DNA of 64,000 nucleotides, from the NCBI GenBank assembly GCA_963693285.1, contig OY848924.1, forward strand, positions 2,346,144 through 2,410,143. Direction: 5' to 3'. The DNA comes from Xestospongia muta. Taxonomy: Eukaryota; Porifera; Demospongiae; Haplosclerida; Petrosiidae. Positions 1 to 12,235 of the stretch are shown here, in pieces. Below the pieces are notes generated by a model. That model saw only the letters and a program-made list of their open reading frames with translations, had not been told where the DNA came from and searched no databases. The stretch's first letter is position 1. Each line of letters starts with the position of its first letter. The position numbers and the translations under genes are program-made.

Positions 1-1440
1 CTGGTGCATAACCATCCTATATAATAAAAAAGACATTTTAATATATGAAATAAAATCCAATTCCATATCTGTGTATACACAATACAAGCTATTACTTTAC
101 ATTGCCATGTATCATTAATTAAGACATTGCTATCACACAATATAATGGATTTCATTCAATTAAATTATAAGACGATATTAAAAATACTACATATAAAGAT
201 CATGTATGTTATTAATTGTGGATACTAATTCAGTAACTTTATCAAATAAAATAATAATTAATAAATTGTGTAATGTTGAAGTTTTTAATTAATATTTAGG
301 TGTGGCTAAAATGAATTAATACTCATTAAATCTACATAATTTGAATTAATTATTCAAATTAGTAGACAGAAATAATAACAGTAGGTTAAAGGGAAATTAA
401 TAGGATCTTACATTAAAATGACATTTCAAGTTTGCTCCTTTCTGAAGGGCTTGTTTGACTTCCTCTAAATGTCCATGAAAAGCAGACATCCAAAGCTCAA
501 TATCCTATACAATAATAAAACAAGTCATTACATTTAAAACTAGTAAATTACACACAACTACATGTATTATATGAGACTAATAAAACTATAGGACAGGTCA
601 AATACACAATACACAAAGTGACACTATTTATATAAAAAGAACATGATGTAATTAGTATTATGTATATAACTAACAGAGACAATTAGACTATACTACAAAT
701 ACAAGACTACACTAACTAATAATAAACAGTTCAATGATCTTCTTTACATTCTTTTGTTGCTAATATTTATTTGATATGTGATATGATGAAGTAATAGTAA
801 TAACTGTACATTATTCAAGTATTAAAGTGAGTACTATGAAGACATAGAGACAGCTCCATAGAATGATAGTAGATACAACCATTGTTTACATAACTAATAG
901 TATTTATCATGTGATAATGAACATGATCAGTTGTAAATTAATAAATATTAATAGTGTGAATAATTATCACAGATAATCAGATATAATGTCACTCAACTAA
1001 AGTCTATAGCTTATAATAAACTATCACTTAATGAACAATTTGAGTTATGAAGAGGCTGTGTAGTCTATTTCCAAGTAATATTTTCTATTTATGTAAAAAG
1101 AAGTACAAGAATTAAGAGAAACAATTTGACTGTTTAGCTAGTTCCCAGTTCTCCATTTTATCAATAATACTTTATAACATTATCAAAGAACTAATTACCT
1201 GTAAAATATTCAATAATGGTAAGTGATATTGAAATAAATTTATGAGGGAACATTAACAATATACTGTAATAGATTGAGTGTGACAGCCATTTTATCATGT
1301 CTTTCTCTACATATAAACCATACCATACTTAATAATAATATGTAATGTATTGATTGTACAGTAACACATGCAGTATACTGGATTAGTTAATAATGACTTA
1401 CAATTCTCCATTGCTTTCCTTCTGATAGTTGAGCTGCCAT
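1..1440 (-). CDS. Gene 0: 5' end of ankyrin/Roc-GTPase family gene (partial)
   Basis: Three minus-strand exons are visible. Exon 1 (1402-1440) starts with ATG and codes for 13 residues beginning MAAQLSEG, followed by a GTAAGT donor. Exon 2 (412-504) is an ankyrin-type repeat of 31 residues with the core AFHGHLEEVKQALQKGA. Exon 3 starts at position 16 after a TATAG acceptor and runs off the left edge. Exon lengths and phases (39 and 93 nt) match exons 1 and 2 of the complete paralogue at 11941-26507, so this is the start of another copy. Whether the rest is intact cannot be seen. It is head-to-head with the patatin copy at 2326. Confidence 0.75.
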
Positions 1441-2325
1441 TATTGGAAGAGGGTTGGTACTAGTAACTTGATCTCTAATAGAACATTAGATATCAATGTA
1501 CATGTATCAGTTATACTATAATGTATTATATATATCACTATAAAAATGTCTTTTCAGTCAAGACCTTGGTTACCATAGTTTCATCAATACAATGCAAGCC
1601 TAATACTAAGTTACCACAAACCAAACCAGTCTACCTCAATTATAAAGCTGTCAAAGTAATATTTGAAGGGGGCCATTAATAAAAGATTGATACTATTTCA
1701 ACTTAACTAATCAGTATACTAGTTACTATCATTGTAACTAGTGAAAAGACTGTCTTGATATCAGAATCAACTAAAATACGCAAAGTTATGCAAGCAAACG
1801 TACTTTCTCTCTAAAGTATCCACTCAGATGTTTATAGGAAGTAGCATATCTCGTGTATGTAGTCAACAAGTAAACATTGTAATACTGTTAATGTGATATA
1901 TGATTCATATTATCTACATACAATACTACTAATTAACATCTACTTTATATTACTTACCAACTAAGTCACTGTTATATCGCGTCTTTTTCTTAGCCTATCA
2001 CCAGTTGTTAAGGGCGTCGGTTGACAATCATGGGTGGGGCTCAAATCATCTCCAACTACAGGGGCTACCTCAGGTCTCTCATTCAGAAGCAAATCTACTG
2101 ACTTATGGCATCATATGATCCCTCATCTACAAATCCCTGTTCATATTTCAATGTTTCTAATATCCAAAGTCATCTTGTCCCTTTTTAACAATTAAAGGAG
2201 AGAACACACAGAAATCAAAAGAAACTCCTCTCCCCTCAACTTTGCAACAACAGCATGAGACAATACAGCCTATTTCAGTACCCAGACATAAATGTCTAGG
2301 ATCCTCTAACTACTTTTGAAGATGT
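1441..2325. promoter_or_regulatory. Divergent intergenic region (copy 1)
   Basis: About 880 bp separates the minus-strand ankyrin start from the plus-strand patatin N-terminal exon. The same interval recurs at 26508-27384 with high similarity, so it was duplicated with both flanking genes. A shared bidirectional promoter is inferred from position only. Near 2216-2311 an open stretch rich in Gln and Pro leads into an in-frame TGA just before the patatin exon, so part of this interval may be 5' UTR or decayed coding sequence. Confidence 0.4.
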
Positions 2326-4740
2326 CCAGTGCCAGGACGAACAGAACGTGAGAACCAGACACAGCAAAGACCACGCCCATCTAGTTTCCATGGTGAAGAT
2401 TCATTGAAGATAATTGAACTTCGATATCAAGAGCCATCAGAATCACAGCCAACTATTGAACAAAAACCAGTTCCAAAACCACATACTAAGGTACCAGGTA
2501 GAGGTTCTATATCAATAATACAGGTATCTGAAATACAATTTGAACATGAGATTTCTCAAGAGTCACCGGATGATGGTAGAAAAAGTGTTTATTCTAAAGG
2601 ATGTAAAGAATACAAACTTGAACAAAAGAAAAATCAGGAACAATGAAAAACAAAGGCCAATGGTCATTATATAGCTCCATTCCTGGTCCATGGTACCAGT
2701 ATGAGTCCTCATGACTCTGATCCACCCAGTCTCATACGGTTACCTATACTAGATTTGGCAACTGATGATTTTATGTCAATATGACATCATTATGTAGGAG
2801 ATAATGAAGAAGATACTACAGAGAAAACAGTATGTTATGTAATGTAAAGTATACCATTTATTATTCTATCAATTTATTCATCTATTAATTTATGTATCTT
2901 TTGACATAGTTGGATATAAATGAAATATCTACTAGTGGTCTTCTGGGAGAACGAGAATCAACTCCAGAGACACCCAACTTTGAAATACCTGGTTTATCAT
3001 TTAATGAAGTGAGGATTTTCATAAAGTAATGTCATTATTATTGTGTTCAATATCTGTATAGACCCAGGATGAATTACATCATATTACATCATCAACAGAA
3101 AAGAGAATACATCCTGATAAACCTCCAAGGTAAAGAAAATATTTCACTACAATTAACTATATTAACTATATTAACTATATTAAATATATTAAATATATTT
3201 TGTTCATTTTTTCTGAGAGAAAAAGAAAAGTGCTCCTGTCACTGAGTCTCCTACCATATTGTATCATTTTGAACGACGTCAAACTATTCCAGAATTATGT
3301 AGATCTGTATCCTCATTATCTTTCCAGTTATCATCTTCAGAGAGAAGTAAATCTAAAGGATTATTTGGTACATTCAGACATGTAAGTTCACATTTATAAT
3401 AACTTTAAATTGTACCTCTTTGTAAAGTATGTAAGAGAACACGATCAGATAATCTCTCTATATCTCTGTATATATATCTCTGTATATTCTCTGTATATTC
3501 TCTGTATATCTCTGTATATTTTACCATCATTATAAATGAATATTGACACAATGTAGTTTTATTAATAAAATTATGTAATTTATTAGTATTTTCTGTTCAT
3601 TTAGAGTCTTTTATTTGGGAGGAAGTATAAGACTCCACCCACTACTGATATGACTGTTGATAGTAGACCTAGAATGGATGATGAAGAGAGTGTTATTAGT
3701 CAGGTATAAGATCATTAAATATATTAGTAGTATAAAGACTACAAGTGTAGTGGGTTAGTTTGATGAGAACAGAGTATGATATCATAATAGTAACCTTTGT
3801 TATATTTTCTACTCTATTACTGAATAAGACAACAATGACGTTATATTAAACAATATTTAATTGAAGATGTATTGTTCAAATTTAATTATCAAATGATATG
3901 TCTCATATACAATAGATTGATGTGTAATTTTACTTTATTTACAGTCAGGAATGTCCAAATCAAAATTACTTCCTCTTCACAGAGCAAGTTTAAATGTGAG
4001 TTTAACACTCTCCTTTTTCTTTCTCTCATACACAGTTAATGTATTATCTCTATAGCAACTACATGACATCTTTAAAGATAAAACTATAGACCCTAATATC
4101 AAAGATGATGCAGGATATATTGCTCTTCATTGGTATGTACAGAAACCACAAAGAGATCGTCATAAGTTACTACTACCTTGTCTTCAAAGTGGGTGTGGCT
4201 TTGATATTAATGCAAGAGATCACTCCACTTAATAGTATACATAAACCAAAGTATGATTGATATAGTGTGTACTTATGATCATTTGTTTCTTAGAATAATG
4301 ATATGTACTGTTAACAAAGAACAACTTCCACTTAAAGTCAAATTCTTTAATAACTTTATGACAGATAAACCAGAACTAACAGACAGTAAGTTTTAATATA
4401 TAGCTAAACAATAGATAAGTATTGTTCCTTTCTTTCCACAGTTCCTGCACGGAAGGCAGCTAGAGCAACTAGTGCTGCTCCTATGTACTTTACACCCTAT
4501 CAAGGCAAGTATGTTGATGGAGGTGTCATGGCTAATAATCCATGTGAGTTTGCTATGAAAGAGATCAACTTGTATGACCAATCCATGGGAATACTGGAGC
4601 GACATTTTCTATTAGCTATGTCTGTGGGTACTGCTATATATCCAGACAAGACACTAGAAGGAGGAGAGTGGGGCAAAGGATTTAATATTAAGAAACAGTT
4701 CCAGTATGTTAAAGAAATGGTGGACATGTTAAGTCAAACT
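2326..4740 (+). pseudogene. Patatin copy A: ankyrin-patatin (iPLA2-like) pseudogene
   Basis: Exons align with copies B and C. They are an N-terminal polar exon (about 2326-2828), small exons (from 2910 and from about 3068), a Ser-rich exon (about 3219-3380), an exon at about 3605-3702, a short exon at 3945-3996 and an ankyrin-like exon from 4057. The last patatin exon is 4442-4740, with the DGG motif in KYVDGGVMANNPCEF, the position of the catalytic Asp in patatins. Lesions: TGA at 2644-2646, and a deletion fusing the ankyrin exon (about 4214) directly to a much later exon. That deletion removes the GGGxRG oxyanion loop and the GTSTGG nucleophile motif. The C-terminal exons present in copy C are missing; homology stops near 4956 at an inverted-repeat element. 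It cannot encode an active lipase. Confidence 0.8.
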
Positions 4741-4789
4741 GTGAGTTACTAAATTATGTTAACATGTAGTCTCACTGAAGAGGAAGTAA

Positions 4790-4956
4790 TTTTTATAGAT
4801 GATTTAGATGACCTTATAAGGAATGTCTAATTGTATTCATAACATAGTCAATAGTTAATTGTATTCATAGCTTCCAAATATGGTCATGAGCTGGTCAATT
4901 GTTCCTTCTTCCTTAGTTATAAATTATTGTCTATGTAAACTGTGTTCAGTTATGTC
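4790..4956. repeat. Dispersed ~150-bp repeat at the patatin 3' side
   Basis: A stretch running from a tataagga-type start through cttccaaatatggtcatgag to gtaaactgtgttcagttatg recurs at about 30720-30895, 40980-41125 and 42735-42885. A weaker match lies near 13520-13610. In three places it directly follows the last well-preserved patatin exon. Confidence 0.6.
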
Positions 4957-5720
4957 AGGAGCTCATGAACGTCGTGAAGTGACGCGAAGGAGCGTCAAAC
5001 ATCCTTCACCAACTGTTGTCAAATCAAGGTTTAGAACATATGTCCATATATGGACATAACTGCTAAGTGTTTTGGATTTTAATAGCTTCCGGGCTGTAAC
5101 CTCTTAGTAGGTGTGCTTAAATAGATAAATTTAAGAGAAGTCAAGAAGTCAAGAAGATGGCCAAGTGACCTTGAACAACATATATCATTATATTCCGACA
5201 CAAGGTATCTCCAAAATGTCCTGGTATTCCGTGTGGACAAGATGTCATGGACCAAAGTGCCTACTTCCTTGTACCACGCAGCAAGGAAACTACCAAAACG
5301 TTCATTATCCTTGTAATAGATGCAAAAAAGCTGGCAGAAAGTTCTTTATAAGAACTCCAGCAACTTCTCTAGCCTGAGACTAGTTTTCATGTAGTGCCAG
5401 AGAACTAGTCTTGCTGAAAAAAGTGATATATGTTGTTCAACTGTTTCCACTTCTTTAATGACAAAAACCTCCATAACCTCCAGGTTCAATTTTTTAAAAC
5501 TTTTCTCAATGTACATAACTTCTTTTTTAGTTTCGACTTCTTCGTTTTACTCACCATAGATGATTGTAATAATATTCATTGCTCTGTCACATACTTAGCA
5601 GTACTTATGCTACATAAGTGTATTTTCCTTATATGGAATAATCCTTGACTGTGTTCGACAATGGTTAGAATACAAACATAATGGCAGTTTGACGCTCCTT
5701 TGTGACGCTCATGCGCTCCT
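4957..5720. repeat. Inverted-repeat-bounded segment
   Basis: The 44 bp at 4957-5000 are an imperfect inverted copy of 5687-5720; the shared core is gtttgacgctcctt. The left arm has about 10 extra bases. The interior holds a 70-codon open stretch (5165-5377) with scattered Cys residues that I do not recognise, and no convincing gene. It may be the terminal or subterminal repeat of the MULE relic that follows, or a separate small element. Confidence 0.45.
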
Positions 5721-5744
5721 GCAATTGGTAACATTCATTTTATC

Positions 5745-7124
5745 ATGGAATTCACTACTACTAAGAGAGGAGCTAGGGCACTTATTTATAGATGACACAG
5801 ATATGTTATTAATAGAAGAGGACAGGATGGTAGAATTTTCTGGAGATGTGGGAGAAGTAGGAGCTGCAGTGGTTCTATTACTACAATGGATGATAACATT
5901 CTATCTCAAAGAGATGTCCGTAATCATGAGCCAGACGAGGATGAAATTGCAATAGAAAAAATTGTTTCCAACATGAAGATAAAGGCCATGGAGACTACAA
6001 GACCAATTCCTGCTATATATCATGATGCAATTCAAGAGATAGCTAGCATGAACAAGAAAGATGATCTTGCCTCAAAGATGCCTACATTTGATTAATGTAA
6101 AACATCTTTGTATGACAGTTGGCGTAAACGATTACCAACAATTCCCGAAAGTCGGGGAGATGTACATTTTAATGACGAATGGGTTAAGACACCTTCTGGG
6201 GAACCTTTTCTTATTGCTGAGGATGGAGATGGAGATGATAAGCTAATAATATTTGGAACAGACAAAAATACTGAGCTACTATGTGAGTCAGATACAATTT
6301 ATGTAGACGGTACTTTTCAGACTTGTCCTAAATTGTTTTACCAAATATTCACCATGCATGCATTCAAACACGACAAGCAGTACCCGCTAATCTATGCTTT
6401 TCTTCCAAACAAACAAAGATGCACTTATGAGAGGGCTATGAATCTAGTCAGACAGAAGGCTGATGTACTGCAGCTTACTTTAAACCCACAGACTGTTGTT
6501 AGTGATTTCGAACTAGCAATAAAGCAGGCAATACAGTTAACTTTTTCTGATGCACAATTTCAGGGGTGCTACTATCATTTTTGCCAGGCAATAATGCAAA
6601 AAAATCAAACACTTGGATTACAAGTACAATATCAAGATGATACCCTGAGACTTAAGTCATTCATCAGGAAAACCGCTGCCCTAGCTTTTGTACCAATACT
6701 GTTCATTCATTTTGCATGGCAAGGCATTAAAACTAATAGGCCTGATCTAGCTAATATTGACAATTTCGTCTCTTACTTTGAAGATGTCTGGCTAGTTGGA
6801 CACTTTCCAAAGGCTGAATGGAATGTCTACAACACAGATGGCCCACGGACCAACAATCATTTAGAGGGTTGGCATAACTGATTTAAAAGAGTCGTCGGAA
6901 AACCACACCCTAACATCTTCAAATGTGTGGAGATTTTTCAAAGGGAGCAAACATCCACAGAAATATCTCTCCAACAGTTATCAACAGGATCAAAACCACC
7001 CAGAAGGACCTTAAAGTCAATAACAAGAGACAAAAAGATTACTGAACTTAAGAACAGGTTTTCAAATAATGCTATCAGCTTGTCTGAATATGTAGCTGGT
7101 ATGGCTGCACACACTAACATATAA
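5745..7124 (+). pseudogene. FLYWCH zinc finger plus MULE transposase relic
   Basis: One reading frame runs from ATG 5745 to TAA about 7122, broken only by TGA 5793, TAA 6093 and TGA 6879. The N-terminus has a FLYWCH-type finger: TKRGARALIYR, then RIFWRCGR and a late Cys. The MULE transposase core follows, with the first Asp in IYVDGTFQTCP, the second in VVSDFELAIKQA, the motif GCYYHFCQAI, and the acidic residue in NHLEGWHN just before the last stop. MULE transposases with FLYWCH domains are a known class. The frame is otherwise open, so decay is recent. No host role is suggested. Confidence 0.85.
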
Positions 7125-7172
7125 GTAAATTTAGAACTTACGGAGTAGGTGAACCTGGGATAATCCATACAG

Positions 7173-8810
7173 GAGTGTTGTCATGGTAACTGTAAATGGG
7201 CATGGTGACATTACTCAGAATATTAGGAAGAAAGAGTTATTGCTGGTAAGTTAAGGTTTAAAGTTGTCTGTAGTAGTCATTTTTATAATTATTCTATAAA
7301 TAGGAGTGTTGTCGTAGAAACTATAAAAGTGGGTGTGGTAACTTTTCCCAAATATTATGAAGAAAGTGTTATTGCAGGTAAGTTAAAGTTTGAAGTTGTC
7401 TATAATAGTTGTTTCTATAACTATTATATATACAGGAGTGTTGTCATGGCAACTGTAAATGTGGGTGTGGTGACTAAATCTAGAATATTAGGAAGAAAGA
7501 GTTATTGCTGGTAAGTTAAAGTTTGAAGTTGTCTCTTATAGACATTTTTATAATTATTCTATATACAGGAGTGTTGTCGAGGCAACTGTAATAGTGGATG
7601 TGGTGACTTTTCCCAAAATATTTAGAAGAAAGAGTTATTGCTGATAAGTTAAAGTTTGAAGTTGTCTATAATAGTCATTTTTATAACTATTTTATGCATA
7701 GGAGTGTTGTCGTGGCAACTGTAAATGGATGTTGTGACATTACCCAGAATATTAGGAAGAAAGAGTTATTGCTTGTAAACTAAGGTTGAAGTTGTCTATA
7801 GTAGTCATTTTAATAACTATTTTATGCATAAGAGTGTTGTCATGGCAACTGTAAAAGTGGGTGTGGTAACTTTTTCCAAATTATTAGAAAGAAAGAGTTA
7901 TTACTGGTAAGTTAAGTTTTAAAATTGTCTGTGATGGTTATTTTTATAATTATTTATGGATAGGAGTGTTGTCATGGCAACTGTAAAAGTTGGTGTGATG
8001 ACTAAATCCAGAATATTAGGAAGAAAGAGTTATTGCTGGTAAGTTAAAGTTTGAAGTTGTCTATAATAGTCATTTTTATAATTATTCTATATATAGGAGT
8101 GTTGTCGTAGAAACTATAAAAGTGGGTGTGGTAACTTTTCCCAAATATTATGAGGAGAGTGTTATTGCAGATAAGTTAAAGTTTGAAGTTGTCTATAATA
8201 GTTGTTTCTATAACTATTATATATACAGGAGTGTTGTCGTGGCAACTGTAAATGTGGGTGTGGTGACTAAATCTAGAATATTAGGAAGAAAGAGTTATTG
8301 CTGGTAAGTTAAAGTTTGAAGTTGTCTATAATAGTCATTTTTATAGCTTTTTTATGCATAGGAGTGTTGTCGTGGTAACTGTAAATCGATGTTGTGACTT
8401 TACCCAGAATATTAGGAAGAAAAATTTATTGCTGGTAAGTTAAGTTTTAAAATTGTCTATGATGGTTATTTTTATAATTATTTTATGCGTAGGAGTGTTG
8501 TCATGGCAACTGTAAAAGTTGGTGTGGTAACTAAATCCAGAATATTAGGAAGAAAGAGTTATTGCTTGTAAGTTAAAGTTTGAAGTTGTCTCTAATAGAC
8601 ATTTTTATAATTATTCTATATATAAGAGTGTTGCCATAGCAACTATAAAAGTGGGTGTGGTAACTTTTCCCAAAATATTTTGATGAAAGAGTTATTGCTG
8701 GTAAGTTATCATTTAAAGTTGTCTATAATAGTCATTTTTATAACTATTCTATATGCAAGAGTGTTGTCGTGGCAACTGTAAATGTGGGTGTAGTGACTAA
8801 ATCTAAAGAA
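7173..8810 (+). repeat. 13-copy, ~132-bp tandem array with exon/mini-intron-like units
   Basis: Units start with gagtgttg at 7173, 7304, 7436, 7569, 7702, 7832, 7964, 8097, 8229, 8362, 8493, 8626 and 8759, spaced 130-133 bp. Most units have about 75 nt that are open in one frame (for example SVVVATV, then VGVVTKSRILGRKSYCW). A GTAAGTT-like donor and a 57-58-nt AT-rich stretch ending in TAG or CAG follow before the next unit. A dimer (7304-7568) is repeated almost exactly at 8097-8361. Some units are out of phase (74 nt), one has two TGA codons (unit 8626), and two have ATAAGT instead of the donor. A non-coding minisatellite is the simpler reading. Confidence 0.85.
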
Positions 8811-8989
8811 AGGTGTAGTGACTAAAGAAATTAACGGACTCACAACTAGTACTGTCTCGTCATTGATAGTGTTAAGTGCAAGAAATAGCTATCCCAAGAA
8901 TGTTTTCTATTGGTACAAACTGGTTGTCTGAACAGAACTCAAAAGTTGAGTTACAATACACCTCATAAGGTTTACCAAAGTAATGACGG

Positions 8990-9289
8990 CTGTTCTTTCT
9001 CGCGGCGAAAATCAGTGTCTTTAACGGAATCATCACTAAATGAATCAGATAAACTGATAGAAGAGCTATCATCATTGTGCTTCTGGGGTTGTCATACATT
9101 ACACCAGATTCCTGAGTGACAGTATCGTTGATGCTGCTTGTAAGTTTTCAATGAGAGTCTTTTAAAACAATGTCCACAAAGCATGAAATTTGTATTCTTA
9201 GACTGTCTTAATGTCTGAGACATTTTAGAATAAAGTAACCAAGATACCTCTCTTCCACTGTTGCAGTGATCACGTGATAACGTAGCCAA
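8990..9289 (-). pseudogene. Zinc-finger and acidic N-terminal fragment of a transposon protein
   Basis: The minus-strand frame from ATG 9289 codes for a short Cys/His module (LCGHCFKRLSLKTYKQHQ, then RYCH). After a stop near 9092 the same frame continues into a Ser/Asp-rich stretch ending near KDTDF. A C-x2-C ... H-x(n)-C/H start followed by an acidic Ser-rich linker resembles the N-termini of tnp2/EnSpm-like transposon proteins in invertebrates; that assignment is from memory of the style, not a clear motif match. No catalytic domain is present. Confidence 0.4.
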
Positions 9290-9348
9290 AAGGCGCGGGA
9301 TCTCTATAAACTTTTATCTTGTTCTCTCTGGCTCTAGTAGTTAGAAGA

Positions 9349-10014
9349 TGGCCTATCTTTCCATCAGCATCAACCCAGTCCTAGCTGTTTCAATCAACTC
9401 AATGATAATGACTATGATGAGTATCCTGAGAACCTGTCATCAAGCTCATCTAACTGTCACAGTACTGAATGTGATGACTCAAGTCCTGTTATAAATCCTC
9501 CTACACCTTCAAGAATAGCAGTGAACAGTCGATTGAACCTACTCTCTCGTTTCTAAGATGCCATTGGTCCATCTCAGTTACCTTCTTGGATAAATGCTAG
9601 CGCTTCTTTAAAAACAAAAGACAACAGTGTTAAAGCTAGTGCCAAAGTTACTACTAGTCAAAACCAAACCGACAATACCACATTGGGTAAAGCTTCAACT
9701 GAAATAACTCCCTACCATGCTAAAGCTACGTCAGCATCAAGAATTCCTTTGAAATGTAATCAAAAAACTCAAGGTAGTACTAAAGTTAAGGAATCTCCTG
9801 TTGTCCATAACTTCATTGATAATTAACAGACAGGTAAATGGTAAAATTGTACACATTTATATTATATTTTTGTAGTAATGGAAAAAATTTTCCAAGAGAT
9901 TAAAAATTCAGAAGAAAGGTTACAGACACGTATTGAGGACTTGGAAGGTAGATTTGGACAATGTCATGGTTCTACTACAAGAAGAAAGATTTCACCATTT
10001 GAAGTAAGAGTAAG
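9349..10014 (+). pseudogene. Unrecognised acidic/Ser-Thr-rich coding fragment with a coiled coil
   Basis: The plus frame is open from 9349 to TAA near 9824 except for one TAA near 9555. It codes for a Ser/Asp-rich segment (NDNDYDEYPENLSSSSSNCH), a proline patch (NPPTPSR) and a Lys/Ser/Thr-rich tail. A second stretch after a TTTTTGTAG acceptor (about 9877-10011) codes for a predicted coiled coil (MEKIFQEIKNSEERLQTRIE) and precedes GTAAGTT. It starts only about 60 bp from the oppositely oriented zinc-finger fragment, so the two may be divergent genes of one old element. No family recognised. Confidence 0.35.
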
Positions 10015-11940
10015 TTATTTTGATCTGCTGAGGTAAAGTGAGAAATTTAACAGCTTTATAATACAACCACATAGCTATTTACACAATTTGTGGTCTATGG
10101 TAATCTCAATTTCTCCTTAGGCTTTTTAGTTGACTTAGGTATCATGATATGTTTATTCAGAAAGAATTCTGTATACTATTCTTATGCTTTAGGGTTTGAA
10201 ATGTTTTTGGTATGGGGCTAAACTGGAAAATAAATATATTACAGTACTATATTATGTGTACAGTCAATTGATTGTGTTTTTTTGAACAAACAGTACACTT
10301 TGTGTCAAGAATCTCAAGACATTTCCCTTTGTCCCATGTAGTATATCATGTTATCAAGTACTGGTTTGTTGAGAGTATTCTGATTTTGTCATTTATTGTT
10401 TAAGTTATTTATGTGACAATGATATTATATTTAATTATTTATGATTTACATAACATTTCCTTTTTTGAGGACATCATAAATGTATTTAATTTTGTAGTGA
10501 TTACTTGATGTTTTTGGATTTGTTATATTTGTAAGCAATTATTAAATTCAATGGAAACATTAAAGTTTCTTTAGTAAATACAAATAAAAATTTGGTGTTT
10601 TCAAGTATTTCTATATAGTGGGAAAATTGCTCTTCACATGTGTTTCTTATCAAAAGAAATCTTTGTTTCCTTAGTTTGGAAACACCAGAAACATAACAGG
10701 ATACTTGACATTTTCAAAACATTTCCAGATGTTTCATGGTCCAGAAACATTAATTTTTCCAGTGTGTGTCCCCAAATCAAACTATTATAATATAGTTCTA
10801 AGTAGTTAGTTATCTTACATTGATCTAAAAACTGAATGAAGCCATTAGAGAACATAATTGCATATTTCCATTTCTGTAACGACCACTATTTAATTATTAT
10901 TACTAAATACCACAAAAGAATTTTAAAGAACAAACACTATTCTACAGATGTATAGTGATATACATAGTCATAGGTAGTTAATTAAAGTAGTGTAATCAGC
11001 TTCATTTCTTGGTTTAAATAATTAGTCTACAGCAGCTACAAGGATCTCTCTTTTCAGATATTGAGGTATGTATCTGTGGAATTAATAGATAATAATTAAC
11101 TACAGTAACTACAGAATATACTTAACTACCAACATAATAATGTCAAGACAAAAAGCTTAAGCAAGATGACTAACTATGAGTGAGGGCTTACTAAACTAGT
11201 TTATTGCTCATATTCAATTTATTTTTGCCTTACATAACAACAAGTAGGCTATGAGTAACAACAGTCTAAGATGGTACGAAGGCTTTAGGATAAAGAATAT
11301 CATAGAAATAGCAACAGAGAGAAAATAAACTTAAGCCTGTAGCACAGATATTTCTGATATAAACATAGATAAAAATCCATCAGTAAAATGACCAGTGTGG
11401 GAGCATTTTAATTATTTGTGTAGGAGGTTCACATTTCTCCCTCTCTTTTGCCTTTTCTGTAATTATGGACTTAGTCCTTCACATGTAGTGGAACTGACTT
11501 GACTAGTGTTACAAAGCATTGGCCACAAATCATTCAATTTTTAAATAGTTCAAATGAACTATCATATACATGTATACATGTATATATCCACATAGCATGT
11601 ACATACTTGTATTAAAGTAACTAGTATACTTACTATATTGTACTTGTTGATATACATAACATCACTTATAACACTCTCTTTTTTTCCCATCTACAAAATT
11701 AGAAAATTAATTTGATTGTGGTCACAAGTTGTTTACATAGTTAATAATGATTATAAAGCCAATGTTATATAAACAATATAAAAATTAATAGCCAATACAC
11801 TAATATTACATCTTAAAACGGCCAAGTTATTATTAGTGTCAAAGTTTAATATAGATCAATATCATGTAATAATATAGGCCTATTCTTAGATAAGGCATCC
11901 ATTTACATGTATACATTAATGTATGGACAATGTAACTTAC
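10015..11940. other. AT-rich interval without a recognisable gene
   Basis: I see no supported coding exon on either strand. If gene 1 splices beyond its Death exon at 11941, a short terminal exon could lie here, but none stands out. Confidence 0.5.
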
Positions 11941-12235
11941 TGTTTTTCTAAATATTTTTCATAATTGTCTGCTACATTTTTCTCTCTAATATCTTTTAAA
12001 GCAATTAATAAATTCCTCCTTGTTGCATTATGACCTTTCTCCTGTATCCATAACTGATACATACTGGTACAGTCATGACATCCAGCTAGTGCAACACTGT
12101 TCAGTTCTAGTGTCACACCCAACATATTCCACTTTGCAGTTTCAGCATGTGTAATTATTTCTTTAATTGTAGGTTGTTGATCCAAGAAATCATCTGGTAA
12201 AGTAGATACATGTATACCTCCTTCAACCATATTAC
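11941..12235 (-). CDS. Gene 1 exon 17: Death-domain exon
   Basis: The exon enters in phase 1 after ATATTAG, matching the phase left by the CARD-like exon. It codes for LPDDFLDQQPTIKEII, then WNMLGVTLELNSVAL, CHDCTSMYQLWIQEKG and TRRNLLIALKDI. This has the W-x2-LG, LW and TR-x2-LL pattern of Death domains. It is clearly paralogous to the last exon of the membrane Death gene at 31879-32174, so it may have been shuffled between the two genes. A GTAAGTT donor follows; reading through gives an immediate TAA. Confidence 0.7.

Noticed and set aside
3157..3200. ttaactata-type short repeat as a functional site (also about 28210-28275 and 38095-38150)
   Set aside because: Simple microsatellite in a patatin intron with copy-number differences among paralogues; no further signal.
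4500..4727. Minus-strand frame opposite the last patatin exon (also near 30394-30621 and 40644-40877)
   Set aside because: It is the reverse shadow of a conserved exon; conservation follows the plus-strand protein.
7329..8307. Two near-identical 61-codon unspliced reading frames
   Set aside because: They run through the proposed mini-introns and exist because a dimer of the tandem array was duplicated; no independent coding signal.
7173..8810. CRISPR-like array
   Set aside because: The units are 132 bp and similar along their whole length, with no short repeat/unique spacer pattern, in a eukaryotic context.
10634..10855. 73-codon minus-strand frame
   Set aside because: No splice context, start context or recognisable residues; expected by chance in AT-rich DNA.
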